From positions 1,860,001 to 1,924,000 of the forward strand of contig NC_039478.1 of NCBI RefSeq assembly GCF_003590095.1: DNA of 64,000 bases, written 5' to 3'. Positions 50,817-62,240 of the stretch are shown here, piece by piece (position 1 is the first letter of the stretch; every line of letters starts with the position of its first letter). The translations under genes were made by a program, and so were the position numbers. The DNA is from Trichoplusia ni. Lineage: Eukaryota > Arthropoda > Insecta > Lepidoptera > Noctuidae. The notes beneath the pieces are model-generated. The model searched no databases. It worked only from the letters and a program-made list of their open reading frames with translations, and was not told where the DNA came from.

Positions 50817-52314
50817 TCAGCTGTTATTCAGTTCGGGTAGACAATCAAAATTTATCCTAAGAAGACACTTTTTAAACAAAAGATGGCCGACTAGAACCAT
50901 ACTAACACTCGTATAACATTGATTCTTATATACTAATTAACCACAATAAATTAAACTGTCCTGATAATGAATTACTAACATATGGTAATTAATTAAAGAC
51001 TCTGTATAAGTACAAGGCAAAAGAGTACACTAATATCGTAGAACTTTTTATTGAAGAAGATTTAAATTACAATAGAACGTATTATAACGCGCCATTGCCA
51101 TTCTGCACGTCAAAACTTTTATGAAAGTTGTCAATTTAAAAAGAAATTTCGAAAATGGAATTGTTTGAAGTGTTATTGGTGCTTGAGATCCGAATGCGTC
51201 ACGTTGCACGGGCAATAGTAAAGTTCTAACTCGGAGCGACTAATAGAAAATTGCAATATAAAATTTTAATACGGAAACTCATAAAGTTTTCCGGTTCGTT
51301 GACCTGTGCTCAAGGATATTCTGCGTCGCTTGTCTAGTTCAAAACTCATCCACTTTTCATTTCCCTTTGGGTTCAAAACTGGCTCCAAATAACCCGACAT
51401 GTTTACAAATTCACGTCAATTTTCTATTTGAAGTCAGCGCCGATAAAATAAGATGGAACATTTTATGCGGACTGAGCAAAATATAGGTAGAATTTTAAAG
51501 AAAGTTTTTCGAAATGGAATTTGAGTACTATCCTTAGTAATAATCGAATCCTAGTTTCGAATTATGATAAATTTTATTGTTAAAATTCACCCTTCTAATT
51601 AATAACTACCGAATTCTTCCTTTTGCCTTTTCAATCAAATAAATGAAAATAATATTTTTTAGACCACCACGTACTTATTTCATATAAAAATTTAACTAAT
51701 TCGCTTTTTATTATTAATCTTATTGAGATATACAACTAATCTTGTCGTCTAACAACAAAACAAAGTTTATCCAATAGCGAATGTATTAAACTATTAGCAA
51801 TAATCTGCCCAAAACAATATTATTTCAATAATTCAAAATTACAAATTAACATAACCACAAAAACAATTAAGCTAAACTAAATAACTTAATATAAATTGAA
51901 CGATCGAAGCAAAACTAATTTTAATTAAACGTCTATAAATGAAAGTTCAAGAAACTGGTTAGGAAACGACGAACTGAGTGAAGCGGTTCGGAATATGAAA
52001 TCAAGGCTTCAGTGAATGAAGGCGATTGGTTTGAGGCAAAATGAATGACACGACACTACGCGCGGTTGTAAAGTTAATTTTAGTTCAGACCGTAGTAGAA
52101 CATTTTAGTTGCAAACTGGCCAACCGAACTTCACTTTCGAAACTTCTTGTCATAACTTTGACAGTGAATTTAAGAATTTAAGTTTGTACGTTATTTACTA
52201 TGTTTAAACTCACTATTTATGTGTTAAAAAAGTAATAAATTACATTACTAAAGTTATTTGAACGTAAGGAAGACGCTCTGGTATGCTGCCAAATATTTTT
52301 GTAGGGTCTCATAA
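50817..52314. other. Intergenic
   Basis: Nothing recognisable; AT-rich. Confidence 0.5.
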
Positions 52315-52558
52315 TCTTTACTAATATATAAAGCTGAAGAGTTTGTTTATTTGTTTGTATGAACGCGCTTATCTCAGGAACTACTGGTCCAAATTTGTGT
52401 TGAATAGACCATTAATCGAGGAATGTTTTAGGCTATAAACCATCACGCTGCAACTAATAGGAGCGAAGATACAATGGAAAATGTGAAAAAAACAGGGCAG
52501 GGATAAATCATAACTTATATCTTCTACCCACGGGGACGAAGTCGCGGGAAACAGCTAG
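52315..52558 (+). mobile_element. Helitron-like element, copy 3
   Basis: Clean ends: A|TCTTTACTAATATATAAAGC and ACAGCTAG|T, the expected A/T target. It is in the same orientation as copy 2, 2.1 kb away, and shares all internal blocks apart from a short deletion after tggtccaaatt. Confidence 0.8.
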
Positions 52559-52852
52559 TCTTTGATAAAATTATTGTTAACTATAATAATTTTATATACT
52601 TAATACCTAGGAACAAAAAAAGCTTCGACCATCTTAATGAGTATCTACGTAAAGTTCTTTTACAACTTTTAAATGACAACGATGTACTCGTTATGTCGCA
52701 ATACACTTGTTAGGACTCTCAAAGGAATTTTCAAGTCTTTTAGAACAGATGAAAGTATATTTTAGAAGGTTCATCCATAATGCCATGCATGTCAATAAAA
52801 TATCGGATGTTGAGCTCGATGAAGAATAACTGTATTACAGGGGTTCCTTATC

Positions 52853-52905
52853 TGGAGCGCGGGTCGGCGCGCCTCAGCGGACCGCGGCGCGCCGAGCATT
52901 CATCT
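52853..52905. promoter_or_regulatory. CpG-rich block with two GGCGCGCC palindromes upstream of the Scratch promoter
   Basis: A 50-base GC-rich island (gcgcgggtcggcgcgcctca, then cggcgcgccgag) about 550 bases upstream of the TATA box. Two GGCGCGCC-type palindromes lie within some 30 bases. It may be a promoter-proximal control element; nothing identifies the factor. Confidence 0.35.
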
Positions 52906-53417
52906 CAGCCAACTCCGCTTTATGTAACAATACACGTCACGCTTTATTAACTGACCTTCTTTCACTCATCTCCATCCCATACCCTAACCCCATAATCGAT
53001 ATACCTATGAAAAAAAAGTTTTATCAACTTTTCAAAAGTTTTACAAAACTTTTTTTCTAAAGTTTTTAAAGTTCAAACTTTATTAAAAGGTTTTTTATTG
53101 CTCATAAAGTAAAATAGTTGAAATAAAAAGTTACTTTGTCTGATCCAAACTGTTAAAAAAGTTAATAAAAGAGTAGATAGCGCAAACAAGCCGAGCGCTT
53201 CTATTTCTTTGCACTCTAAGCTTATCTCCGACGTAATCGAGGCACGTCGCATGTGTACAGGGTGGATTCGGGTCCACTGGTTGATCGCTCGGGGTTCGGT
53301 GCTCGCTCCGTCAAGTGTCGCTCCAAGTTGGCGCGGCAGGCAAAGTTTGTGCGGCGTTGTACGGCCACCCTCCGCCCACACAGATCGAAGCGGCGGCGCG
53401 CGCAACACCCCGCGCTC

Positions 53418-53425
53418 TATATAAA
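53418..53425 (+). promoter_or_regulatory. TATA box of the downstream Scratch gene
   Basis: TATATAAA sits in a GC-rich promoter block and predicts transcription from about 53442-53450 (ccagatc near 53440 fits a loose initiator). The leader would be about 140 bases, with a nearly pure pyrimidine tract around 53504-53548, ending at the SNAG-exon ATG at 53585. Confidence 0.65.
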
Positions 53426-53444
53426 GCGCGACCCTCACACCAGA

Positions 53445-53584
53445 TCCCCACAACCGCAAGAGGACGCGCGCGATCGCCTGCTAAGCCGCTCGCCCGGGGC
53501 GCCGCTCTTTCTCTTTTCTCTCTTTTTCTCTGTTCGTCTGTCTCTCGCTGATGCGGCCGCGCTGAGGCCGATGCGGGCGCCGCC
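53445..53584 (+). other. 5' untranslated leader of the downstream Scratch gene
   Basis: A GC-rich leader with a pyrimidine tract (ctctttctcttttctctc and following). It has two upstream ATGs. The one at 53551 is closed after four codons; the one at 53571 is out of frame, overlaps the main start and has a poor context. The main frame is closed upstream by TGA at 53549-53551, which supports ATG 53585 as the true start. Confidence 0.55.
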
Positions 53585-53759
53585 ATGCCGCGCTGCCTCA
53601 TGGCCAAGAAGTGGAAGGCGGCCCCGGCGGCGGAGCTGGCCGACGAGTCCGACGAGGAGATCGACGTGGTCGGCGAGGGGCGCGGCCGCAGCCCCGCGCC
53701 CGCCGCCACCGCCCCGGGGCCTTCGCCCAGAGACCCCGAGCCGACGCTCCTCTACAACG
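53585..53759 (+). CDS. scrt: Scratch-family protein, first coding exon with SNAG repressor motif (partial gene)
   Basis: First exon of a nuclear zinc-finger repressor. The SNAG motif at the N-terminus recruits corepressors such as LSD1/CoREST in this family. The 58 codons begin MPRCLMAKKWKA, close to the start I recall for insect Scratch and related to the MPRSFLVKK of vertebrate Snail/Scratch. An acidic patch (ADESDEEIDVV) and a Pro/Ala-rich stretch follow, ending PEPTLLYN. The exon closes with a spare G before a GTAAGA donor at 53760, so it leaves in phase 1, the phase in which Scratch finger exons begin. The ATG context GCCGCCATGC is good. The matching finger exon is not found downstream within the window and should lie beyond 64000. 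Reading on past the donor gives a 120-residue frame that looks like read-through into intron. Confidence 0.88.
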
Positions 53760-55199
53760 GTAAGAGCCCTGCAGGTGCCCAGCCTCCAGGCCGGCCTAGC
53801 TGGTCGTGCGGCCTGCGCGTGTCAAGGCCCGGCGCGGTCACGACTAGTGCCAAGGTCCCGCGCCGCGCGACACGCTTCGACAGCACGCGACGCCGCCGGT
53901 CAACAACTTTACTTCCAATCCCAATGATAAATGTTTTATTAGCCTAAAGTTTTGCTTGCTGCGAGTGAGCTCATTATTTGCGAATTCTATTCGATAAAAG
54001 CGCATGCGAGAATCATTTATTTTTATTTACATCGTTATTTAAATAGTGTTAAGTTATTTTTCTTTGGTTATTATCTTTAAGCGTCTTGTGAAGCTCGGTG
54101 AGCACGCAACAGTCTCAGTTTTAACATGTCGGCACATGTCGTAGACGCTACAGTTGAGCAACAGTTACGTGCCGTTGTGACAAAGCTCATGGCAGTTGGC
54201 ACGGTGCCACTCCAGGCCCCAGCGAGGCGCCTCCGTAGCGCCTTACACCACTAACTATGAGTGACGCTCTCCCACCTTCATTCTACACTTTAACGTTACC
54301 AGGACACGACCCCATTCCTCAGTCTTTCAAAACTTCCGCATTTACCAAAAGCCTTCTTGACATTCATATCTTTGCATAGCAAACCTTCAATAAAATATCT
54401 TTAATCACTTACATTTCCCCAATATACTCTGAGAGGAAATTTTATTTATCTTACTCAAATAAACATCTTCACCTGCAAGTATTTGTTTTAAAATATCCAT
54501 TTAATAAACAGCGTTATTTGCATACGCACGCACAACACGGCCAACGTGAAAAAATGACAATGAAATCGCTTGACCATTTCCAATTTAAGTCAGTATGTAT
54601 TGTAACGGATAACTTGCCCCCAGTTCATATAGTTGCCAATGGTAACGTTTGAAGTTTTCCGACTCGGCTTCCCTCCCCTAATGCACGCATGTTCCCCTAC
54701 TTTAATTACAGAACCTTGTCACCCATGCACCTATCGTTATAAAGTACAAAACCTGCATTCGATTTTCACCTGACGATGTGTTTAATATTATTAAAGTTAA
54801 CGCAAAACGTAACACGCAAACGTTATTGAATTGTGGTTAACGTGTGCAAATTAACGTTAATAAATACATCAATTGATAAATAATTAAATACAAGATTCCC
54901 GCGCTTTCAAGTAAACGAGCAAAGCCACGTCGGCTAAACGTAATCCAATTGGCTCTCCACGGAGAAATAACATCTCATTTGATTTCTCGCAATTCCGATA
55001 TCGCAACGTCGTATCAATTTGTAGTTACAATAGCATTGTCGAACTTCCACACTGAACACAAACGAACAAAACTTAACTATCAGACCACGTAACACACAAG
55101 TTAATACAATTACAATAAATTTAATGAAAACAGCTGACAAATTTAATGTGTTCGGTATTTAATAAATCGCACTCGACACATACCAGATACAAATTAATA

Positions 55200-55500
55200 A
55201 ACACTCAAATAAACAAATTGATCACCTCTCATAATGTAATCACAGATATTAAGCTTCATTGGGTACCGTCACAGCAATACGTTTGATAAATTTACAGAGC
55301 GTCTATCATGAAGAGGTGTTTGATCAAATATTGTGTGATTAGTCCAAATCAATTGACATCAGTTAGGCGGCCAGTTTGCGCCGCTTAAATATTGAATGAT
55401 CAAACAGCTTGCATCAATCGATCAGTATTAATCAAATCAAATGCCAATTTGCGTATCATTGATTTGCCTGTTTAGCTCTAATTTAGTCGCAGGACTGATT
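55200..55500. promoter_or_regulatory. Candidate enhancer: TGATCA/ATCAAT-rich block in the Scratch intron
   Basis: A dense group of related motifs stands out: ttgatcacc, tttgatcaaat, aatgatcaaac, atcaatcgatcag, taatcaaatcaaatg and atcattgattt, plus a small GC-rich core (ggcggccagtttgcgccgc). TGAT-type cores are typical of homeodomain and TALE cofactor sites. The block is 1.6 kb into the intron. Function is inferred only from clustering. Confidence 0.35.
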
Positions 55501-56811
55501 TTATAAAATGAACATTTTATTGTAACTGTTTTTATTCATTAGAGATAAATCAAAAACTTATCGAATACAAAAGAGGTTTCAATACTTTTAATACGATAAT
55601 CATTCTGCAACACAAGCTTATCATGTAAAGTAACTCGTTGAAACTTCAACTAAAAGTAAAATTAAGGTTCATTTTTTTTTAATAATCTAAAACGTTCTTT
55701 AATATGTTTTATGTCTTCGTTCTTGTGCTCCTATCATCTTTGATTAAACCTTGTTACTGAGCACAAAAATATACTTCTTTTAATGTGAAAATATATTATC
55801 TAAAACTTTATCCAATGCAACTAAAACGATGGCTTATAATTATGGTTTAAATGTCGATAAGTCCGATTTATTAATAGTAACAATTAACTCCAACCTTAAA
55901 ACAAAATCTTTCTAGGTACAACCCTAAGAGGTTTTATTAAAAAAACACCTAATGTACAGAACAAACCCGCGTAACTTTGCCATCAAAAGTAATTGCCATC
56001 GCCGTCAACGAACGGCATCTTGCAAAATATTCTTGCACATGACACGCATGGTTAAATCAGAGAACCAATTAATGAACGGCCGTGTGTCGTAAGAGGGTAC
56101 TCACAGCGCACACCTGCAGCCCTTTGGGAATTATGCCCTAATTGGGACTATATCGAGACCGGTATCTGATTCGGTCTGTACATCGGACGGTAAACGATAT
56201 TTGCCAGGTATACGGAACAGCACAGCAGGGGGTTAGTAAAGAGGTTATAAATACGCTCTTTGTTTCGTTGAAAGATTATTCTATAAATAGACTTTTTTGT
56301 ATTGTTAAAATACCAAATTTAAAATACCATCCAAAAAATTTACATGTAAGACAAATGCACACTGAGATCGAATTGACATTAAAAATGACTGTCATTTGTT
56401 TTTATTGAAATACAGTATATTTATTTCTACATGCTAGTCCACTCAACAACGTAATGAATAGAATTATTAACAAAATTTAGTTCCTTCGAAGAAAACAAGC
56501 GCATTACTAACAGTCGTCTAATACCGCAAAAGATTTCCCTTCATATAACAACTTTATCATATTTTATGAGTTATCAACGTCGTTCGTATGTCATAAAGCG
56601 ACAACTACTCGCATCACGCCGGCATGAAACAATCTGTTCACGTTCATTACGACCGTCGCACTTCTACGACCTATTAATATTTTACAGCCCGTCATTTTCT
56701 GTTCACTACGCAGTTTGCAGTTACCTACAAACGAATTTTAGCACTAAAAGCATAAATGTCAACTGCAGTCACTTATAAAAGATAAGTTCGTAATCCAAAT
56801 CTTATTTTGTA

Positions 56812-57080
56812 CTAGCTGTTCCCCCGACTTCGTCCGCGTGGTTAGAAGATATAAGTTAGGAATTTTTGACCGGATGCCCTCGAAAATGAATATTTTTGTC
56901 CGTTTTTGCTACAGTTCCCATTGTATCTTCGCTCCTATTAGTTGCAGCGTGATTTTATATAGCCTAAAACCTTCCTCGATGCATGGTCTAATGAACACAA
57001 AAAAAATCAATTTGAACCAGTAGTTAATGAGATTAGCGCGTTCAAACAAACAAACTCTTCAGCTTTATATATTGAATAGA
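56812..57080 (-). mobile_element. Helitron-like element, copy 4, inside the Scratch intron
   Basis: Minus strand. + strand starts A|CTAGCTGTTCCCCCGACTTC and ends attgaataGA|T. It has an extra block (tttttgaccggatgccctcg) relative to copy 1. The open frame across it is repeat-derived. Confidence 0.7.
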
Positions 57081-58735
57081 TTTGGTATTTTGTTGTATAG
57101 TAGTATTCATTCACATCTCTTGCGGTAGTAATGTATTTTTAAAAGCAATGCATTTTCTAAAGATAAATGTTTGCAAAAGCAGGTCACCTCATTCACGCCA
57201 GACTTCTTAATTATGTAAAAAGCGAGACTAGACAACAACGCCATTAGCGGGAAATTGTTATAGGTCACCTTTGTGCGGTTCTAGGAAAATGCAGGTTATT
57301 TACGATGAAACGTATTTTGTTATGAAGAACAGACTATGGAAAATGAAAAAGGAATGTTGTGACTTGAAAATAAAGTGAGATGACAAATGAAGAAATATGA
57401 GAACTGTCTTCAGTCAGAAGTCGTCTTCTCTTTTTCGTATTGTTTGATTTACAACCGGGTTTCAAAGCGTTTAAAAATTGTAGCCTAATTTTAGCACTAA
57501 AAATCTTAAACGTGCTGGGCTGGCTCATCAAGTAATCATTTCATTACCTTTTAATAAACACATGAATTCAAAAACACCCATCTTCAACTTACCAGCAAAC
57601 GGTCATACGACAAAGCTATCACTGTTACAAAACGAAACAGTCTAAATGGCACTTAAGTTCGACATAAAATACCAAACATCGCTAAGTATCTACAATATTT
57701 GTCTGGGATCTAAGGGTACATTTCCCCCCTTGACAGTTACCTCAACACTGTTAGAGTACTCTTAACTTATTGCTTTGAAAGATGGACGCTCTCAGTATGA
57801 AGGCAAACTTAGAATACCGCAGCCAGACATTTTGTCTGCCAATTATTAGCAAGACAAAGTTCCGCCGAAGATGTAACTTCGACGAACTGAAGCTTCCTTG
57901 GATAATTACTTTATATTTAATTAATATCTGGAGTGTATTTCATTTGAGAAAGTTGTGTGTTTTAATGTAAAGTTAACTGCTATAAAAATAATGAACGGAT
58001 AAGCAGAATCTTAATTTAATAGTAGAAAATAGTAAAGTGAAGCAGTTTTAAAGAGAAGGAAACCTGGAGAATTAACGTAGCAATTATAGAAAATATAATT
58101 TATTTCTATATACTATAGAAAAAGTAAAGCACGTTTGATTACAATTGAAAATTACAATTCAATGTTCACAAAAAACGATAAACTACTAATAATATAAAAA
58201 AAGAAACAAGAACTATCTAAAGCTGTGCCAACAAACTAAAATGATAAATTCCAAGACATTTATACCAATAACAGTCAATCATAAATTTTCAACTGAATAT
58301 TAAGGACGAAACACATACCTTGTCTATCAGTGTCTGCATTATGATGAGTATTGACGTTAGATTTACAAATTAAAGGTTAGTACTTAAATCAACGGAGTTC
58401 AACACGCGAACTAGTCCGTCCATCAGAGATACACGCAACGAGTTCCGTGTAGGTCCGAGTTATAGGTCATCAAACTTACGTATTTAACTGGAATGACGTA
58501 TTTGTTGGGAGCAAACGGTTCACACTCAGAAAGCAGTTGATTAAATTGTTTTTGAGATACCTTTATTAAGTCGACTTCTTAAGAAGGAGGTTGCTCAATT
58601 CCACCGTATATATACCTACTATTTCTAATATTTATAAAAAATATGATTCTCATATATTTATAAAAAATAAGAGAAATTACGTTAATTACGCTTACGTTTT
58701 AAGTTAAAAGTAAAGTAACAGTTTAAAGTTAATTA

Positions 58736-58758
58736 TTTATTTATTTATTATTTATACT
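58736..58758. repeat. (ATTT)n microsatellite
   Basis: Short run of ttat/attt units inside the putative intron. Confidence 0.7.
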
Positions 58759-61700
58759 TGATATGAAATAGGTTAGAATTTTAGATAACTTTAAACAAAT
58801 AAATAAAAATAAGAAAATATTTTTTGTCATACTATTTAAACTACATACACTCAAATATGATGACGCGTAAAATAAACTGCTTAATTAAGCGGATAAGACA
58901 TACAAGTGTTATCTAACCTTGATTCATCACAAAGGTGTTGAAATGCCTCGTACTAAAATTTCAATATACAAAAGAAATCGTTTAAAATTCATTCTTTTAA
59001 TGCCTTACAGCAATCCTGAGAAATAGATCAGCTGCTGCGAAGTGTATACGTTATTAAGACTGATATAGGTAGGTGTTAACCTTTCCTTGACGTCAGAATG
59101 ACCAGCTGCACTCAAGGATAAATACCTCGATATCACATTCACTACAAATTGCTAATCACTGTGGAAAAAGTACCGTGCTTTTCTAAAGGTCACATTTTTA
59201 TTTTCTATTAAATCTCTGTATAAAAAAGTATTTATGAATCTTTACTTGTTAAAAAATAATATTTAACATCTTATAATTCATCGGCTGTAAACAAAAATAC
59301 AACGAAAAGCTCACGTAATAACACGCATTTGTTTTCAACAGTCCCTTAACATTTGAAAGACTTATTTTTGCTTCCTTAGGCAACTAAACAATCTGACCAC
59401 AAATCGAACAACAGTAAAAAAACAATAAAATGTTATCAAATCGATTAAATGGCTCTATCAGATCCATTATCAGTCAAAAAGATTAAATAGAAGAAAACAA
59501 CATTAAATGCAGGCTTTTTCATTTTAAACTTGATATAATAATGGCTTATGACAACGAATATACAAACAAAGCTGACACGTGTTTCAATGACGCATCCAAC
59601 GACCTTCGAAGCAATAAACTACTGGGAAATGGCGTGAAAATATAAATCGAACTTTCTTTAAAGTAAAAATTATCTTATACAAAAATAGAAAATCAAGTTG
59701 TTATAATAGAAAACCAGGACAGACACAACTTTATAAAGCAAAAAAAAACAAAATTTTGAAAATAAGTTACTAATCGGTTTGCATATATTTGGTCAGATTA
59801 GGTATAAGAGTCACTATTATAGGAACAAATGCACACAAGAAAAAGATTTTCATGACTGACATCGTCCACGCAACGCTTATCCGATACATGGCGACTTTAC
59901 TCTGAAAGCATCTACTACAATTCAAACTATCACTAAGCCGCCTTTTACAAGAGCTTATATCGTCCGATATCGAGGACTTTCGTTGCCTCGTGTGTAACAG
60001 ATTACAAAGCATTTTATACAAAAGGATACATTTCAAGGAGGTGAATAACTAACTTCTCCTTAACTTCCCGACCTTACATTTAATTCTCTTGCACTTTTTA
60101 TTCGTGAACTAAGCGCAGTCAAGTAGATTGGCTTGAGTAAAAAACTCTGAAGTTTTAATTCATAATGGCTGGAACGTTCCGCTAAGAATTTAAAAGGACA
60201 AAGAGAGCGGTCTTAAATGTACAACTCTATGTCAGTAATTTAAAGTTTTTGAATGAATATTTATCCAGTTAGACTTTCGGAAGGAAAGGAACAACTCTTA
60301 AAGGAATGTGTTAGCACGATGGCTCGTTCAAAACATGTAGAGCATTCTCTTTTTACTGATGCAACTACAACTAGCAGTAGTCCTTATTAGTCTAAAAATG
60401 ATAGGTAGAGTGACACGTGCCGTAATATTATTGATTCGATAAGTACATTACTGGATACGTAATTAAAGGGCCTCGTTTACCTATATAATTTATTTGTTCT
60501 TTAGACTCAACCAGCAGGGGCGACGGATAGCCGTAATTGGACAGTAATTGCGTTTAATTTGCAACATGGCGGAGCGCACGTGCTTTCTAGGTCTTGCTTT
60601 TACAATTACATTTATATTTGATCTATTTATATGGAGGTCGCTCACTTATATTTTGTTAATATAGATTGGGATTATAAACTGATAATTTGTAATATTCATA
60701 CGTAATTAAAAAGCAAAAAGGTTTTAAGTCAATACAAAGTATTAAGAGTAAAGTATTTAGAGAAATTACACGATTTTCTGAAAAACCATTATAAAGAGAT
60801 TAAACCCAATGACACCCTAGACGTGCACTGAAACAAAAGCACAAAGCAAATAATTACATATAGCCCCATGAATTAGACTCTCAGTATTCCTGATTCAAAA
60901 CCATCCCAAAAAAAGGACAATACGAATGAAAACCTAGAAAACGATAAGTCAGTATAGATAAAAATACTCGATAAATGCCAAGAGTTTAATAATTTGTATT
61001 AAACTCTTATTAAATCACCCTTAAAGGTGAAAGTAAATCTAAATCAAGAAAAGCAAAAGGCTTTAGCCAATCTATTCAAGTACAACGAGATAAGCAGCAA
61101 ATAAGTGCTAACAGTTAATTGGCACAAAGCAAAAAACTCAAATAGAAGAAGACAAAAACAAAACAGTGCTGCGGAAAAAACAAATCAGATCTCAATTAAG
61201 AATGCATAAAAACATTATCGATTAAAAACATTCACACAACTCGATGAATTCCAGAGGCGAAACAATTTGTCTCTCATTAAAATGCATTAAGCTGTGATCG
61301 ACGCATATTCTGAGGCACCAATTCGCCGGACGGGGCTCTGAGCGCCGAATAAAACGATTTAATTAAATCGAAAGCGGAACGGAACACAGGTCGGGGTTGC
61401 CACTTAACATATTTTTGTAAATTTTCAAGCGTTCTCATCGTGTTCGGTCTTTAATTAAGTATGGGTTTTATTGATAGGTTCTGATGTTTTCGCTTGTGCT
61501 TTGTATTTGTATATTGTAGAATAAATTATGGGACGTTTTTATTTGACTTGAAGTATTTAAATGAGCTGAATATTTTCACCTGCCCGTTTTGGTAATAGTT
61601 AACAAATAAAAGACAATCTAAATGCAGGGCATTGTTTTGATATTAGCTATGCTGTGAACGAATTCAAAGTTTCTTATTCTACGAAAATATTAAAAACTCT

Positions 61701-62157
61701 ACAAAAATATATTTTCACAGACGAAAAGGTTGAAGCACTTGGAGATTAGCCCAAGCATTGATAACAGACGCGCCTTTTCAAAACAGATCAATGATATAAA
61801 AAGTTGGCGCTCGAATCGGATCTGTTAGCAACCTCCTTTTACAGCCTTTCACCATTTGACAAGTGGCAGACGCGATCCGACTATTTATCACCGAAGAGTT
61901 TTAAAAGCTCTCGATCCCATTCGCCTGATTGATACCCTTCCCTACGGAATTCATATTTTCCAGAGCGATTTAAACAGACATTTCATATTTTACGCTTCTG
62001 TATTCACCGGGTTTAATTTCGACTGGTCGTATATTTGAGATGCTATTTAAACGCAATATACAGAAAGCAATTTATTATATTAACAACAAACAGAATTGAA
62101 CTCATCCTATTAATTTATTAATAGTTCACAGATTAAATCATCATCAATTGAATTAAA

Positions 62158-62240
62158 TGCTACGCTCGTAGCACTCTAAATGCGTAGTGTAAATTGGTCT
62201 ACGAAACTCGTGTACGCTACGAACAGCGCTCACACCTTCT
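62158..62240. repeat. CTACGCTCGTAGC-type degenerate repeat
   Basis: gctacgctcgtagcactct, aaatgcgtagtg, ctacgaaactcgtgtacgct, acgaacagcgctcac. Similar unit usage to 38555-38640, so they may be the same decayed element. Confidence 0.35.

Noticed and set aside
53253..53927. 224-codon frame across the Scratch promoter and first exon
   Set aside because: Runs through the TATA box and is out of frame with the SNAG start; a GC-driven shadow. The minus-strand frames at 53073-53709 are likewise shadows.
53760..53947. Read-through of the SNAG exon to a stop at 53947
   Set aside because: A strong GTAAGA donor in the correct phase and loss of protein-like composition afterwards argue for intron, though a short intron-retained isoform cannot be excluded.
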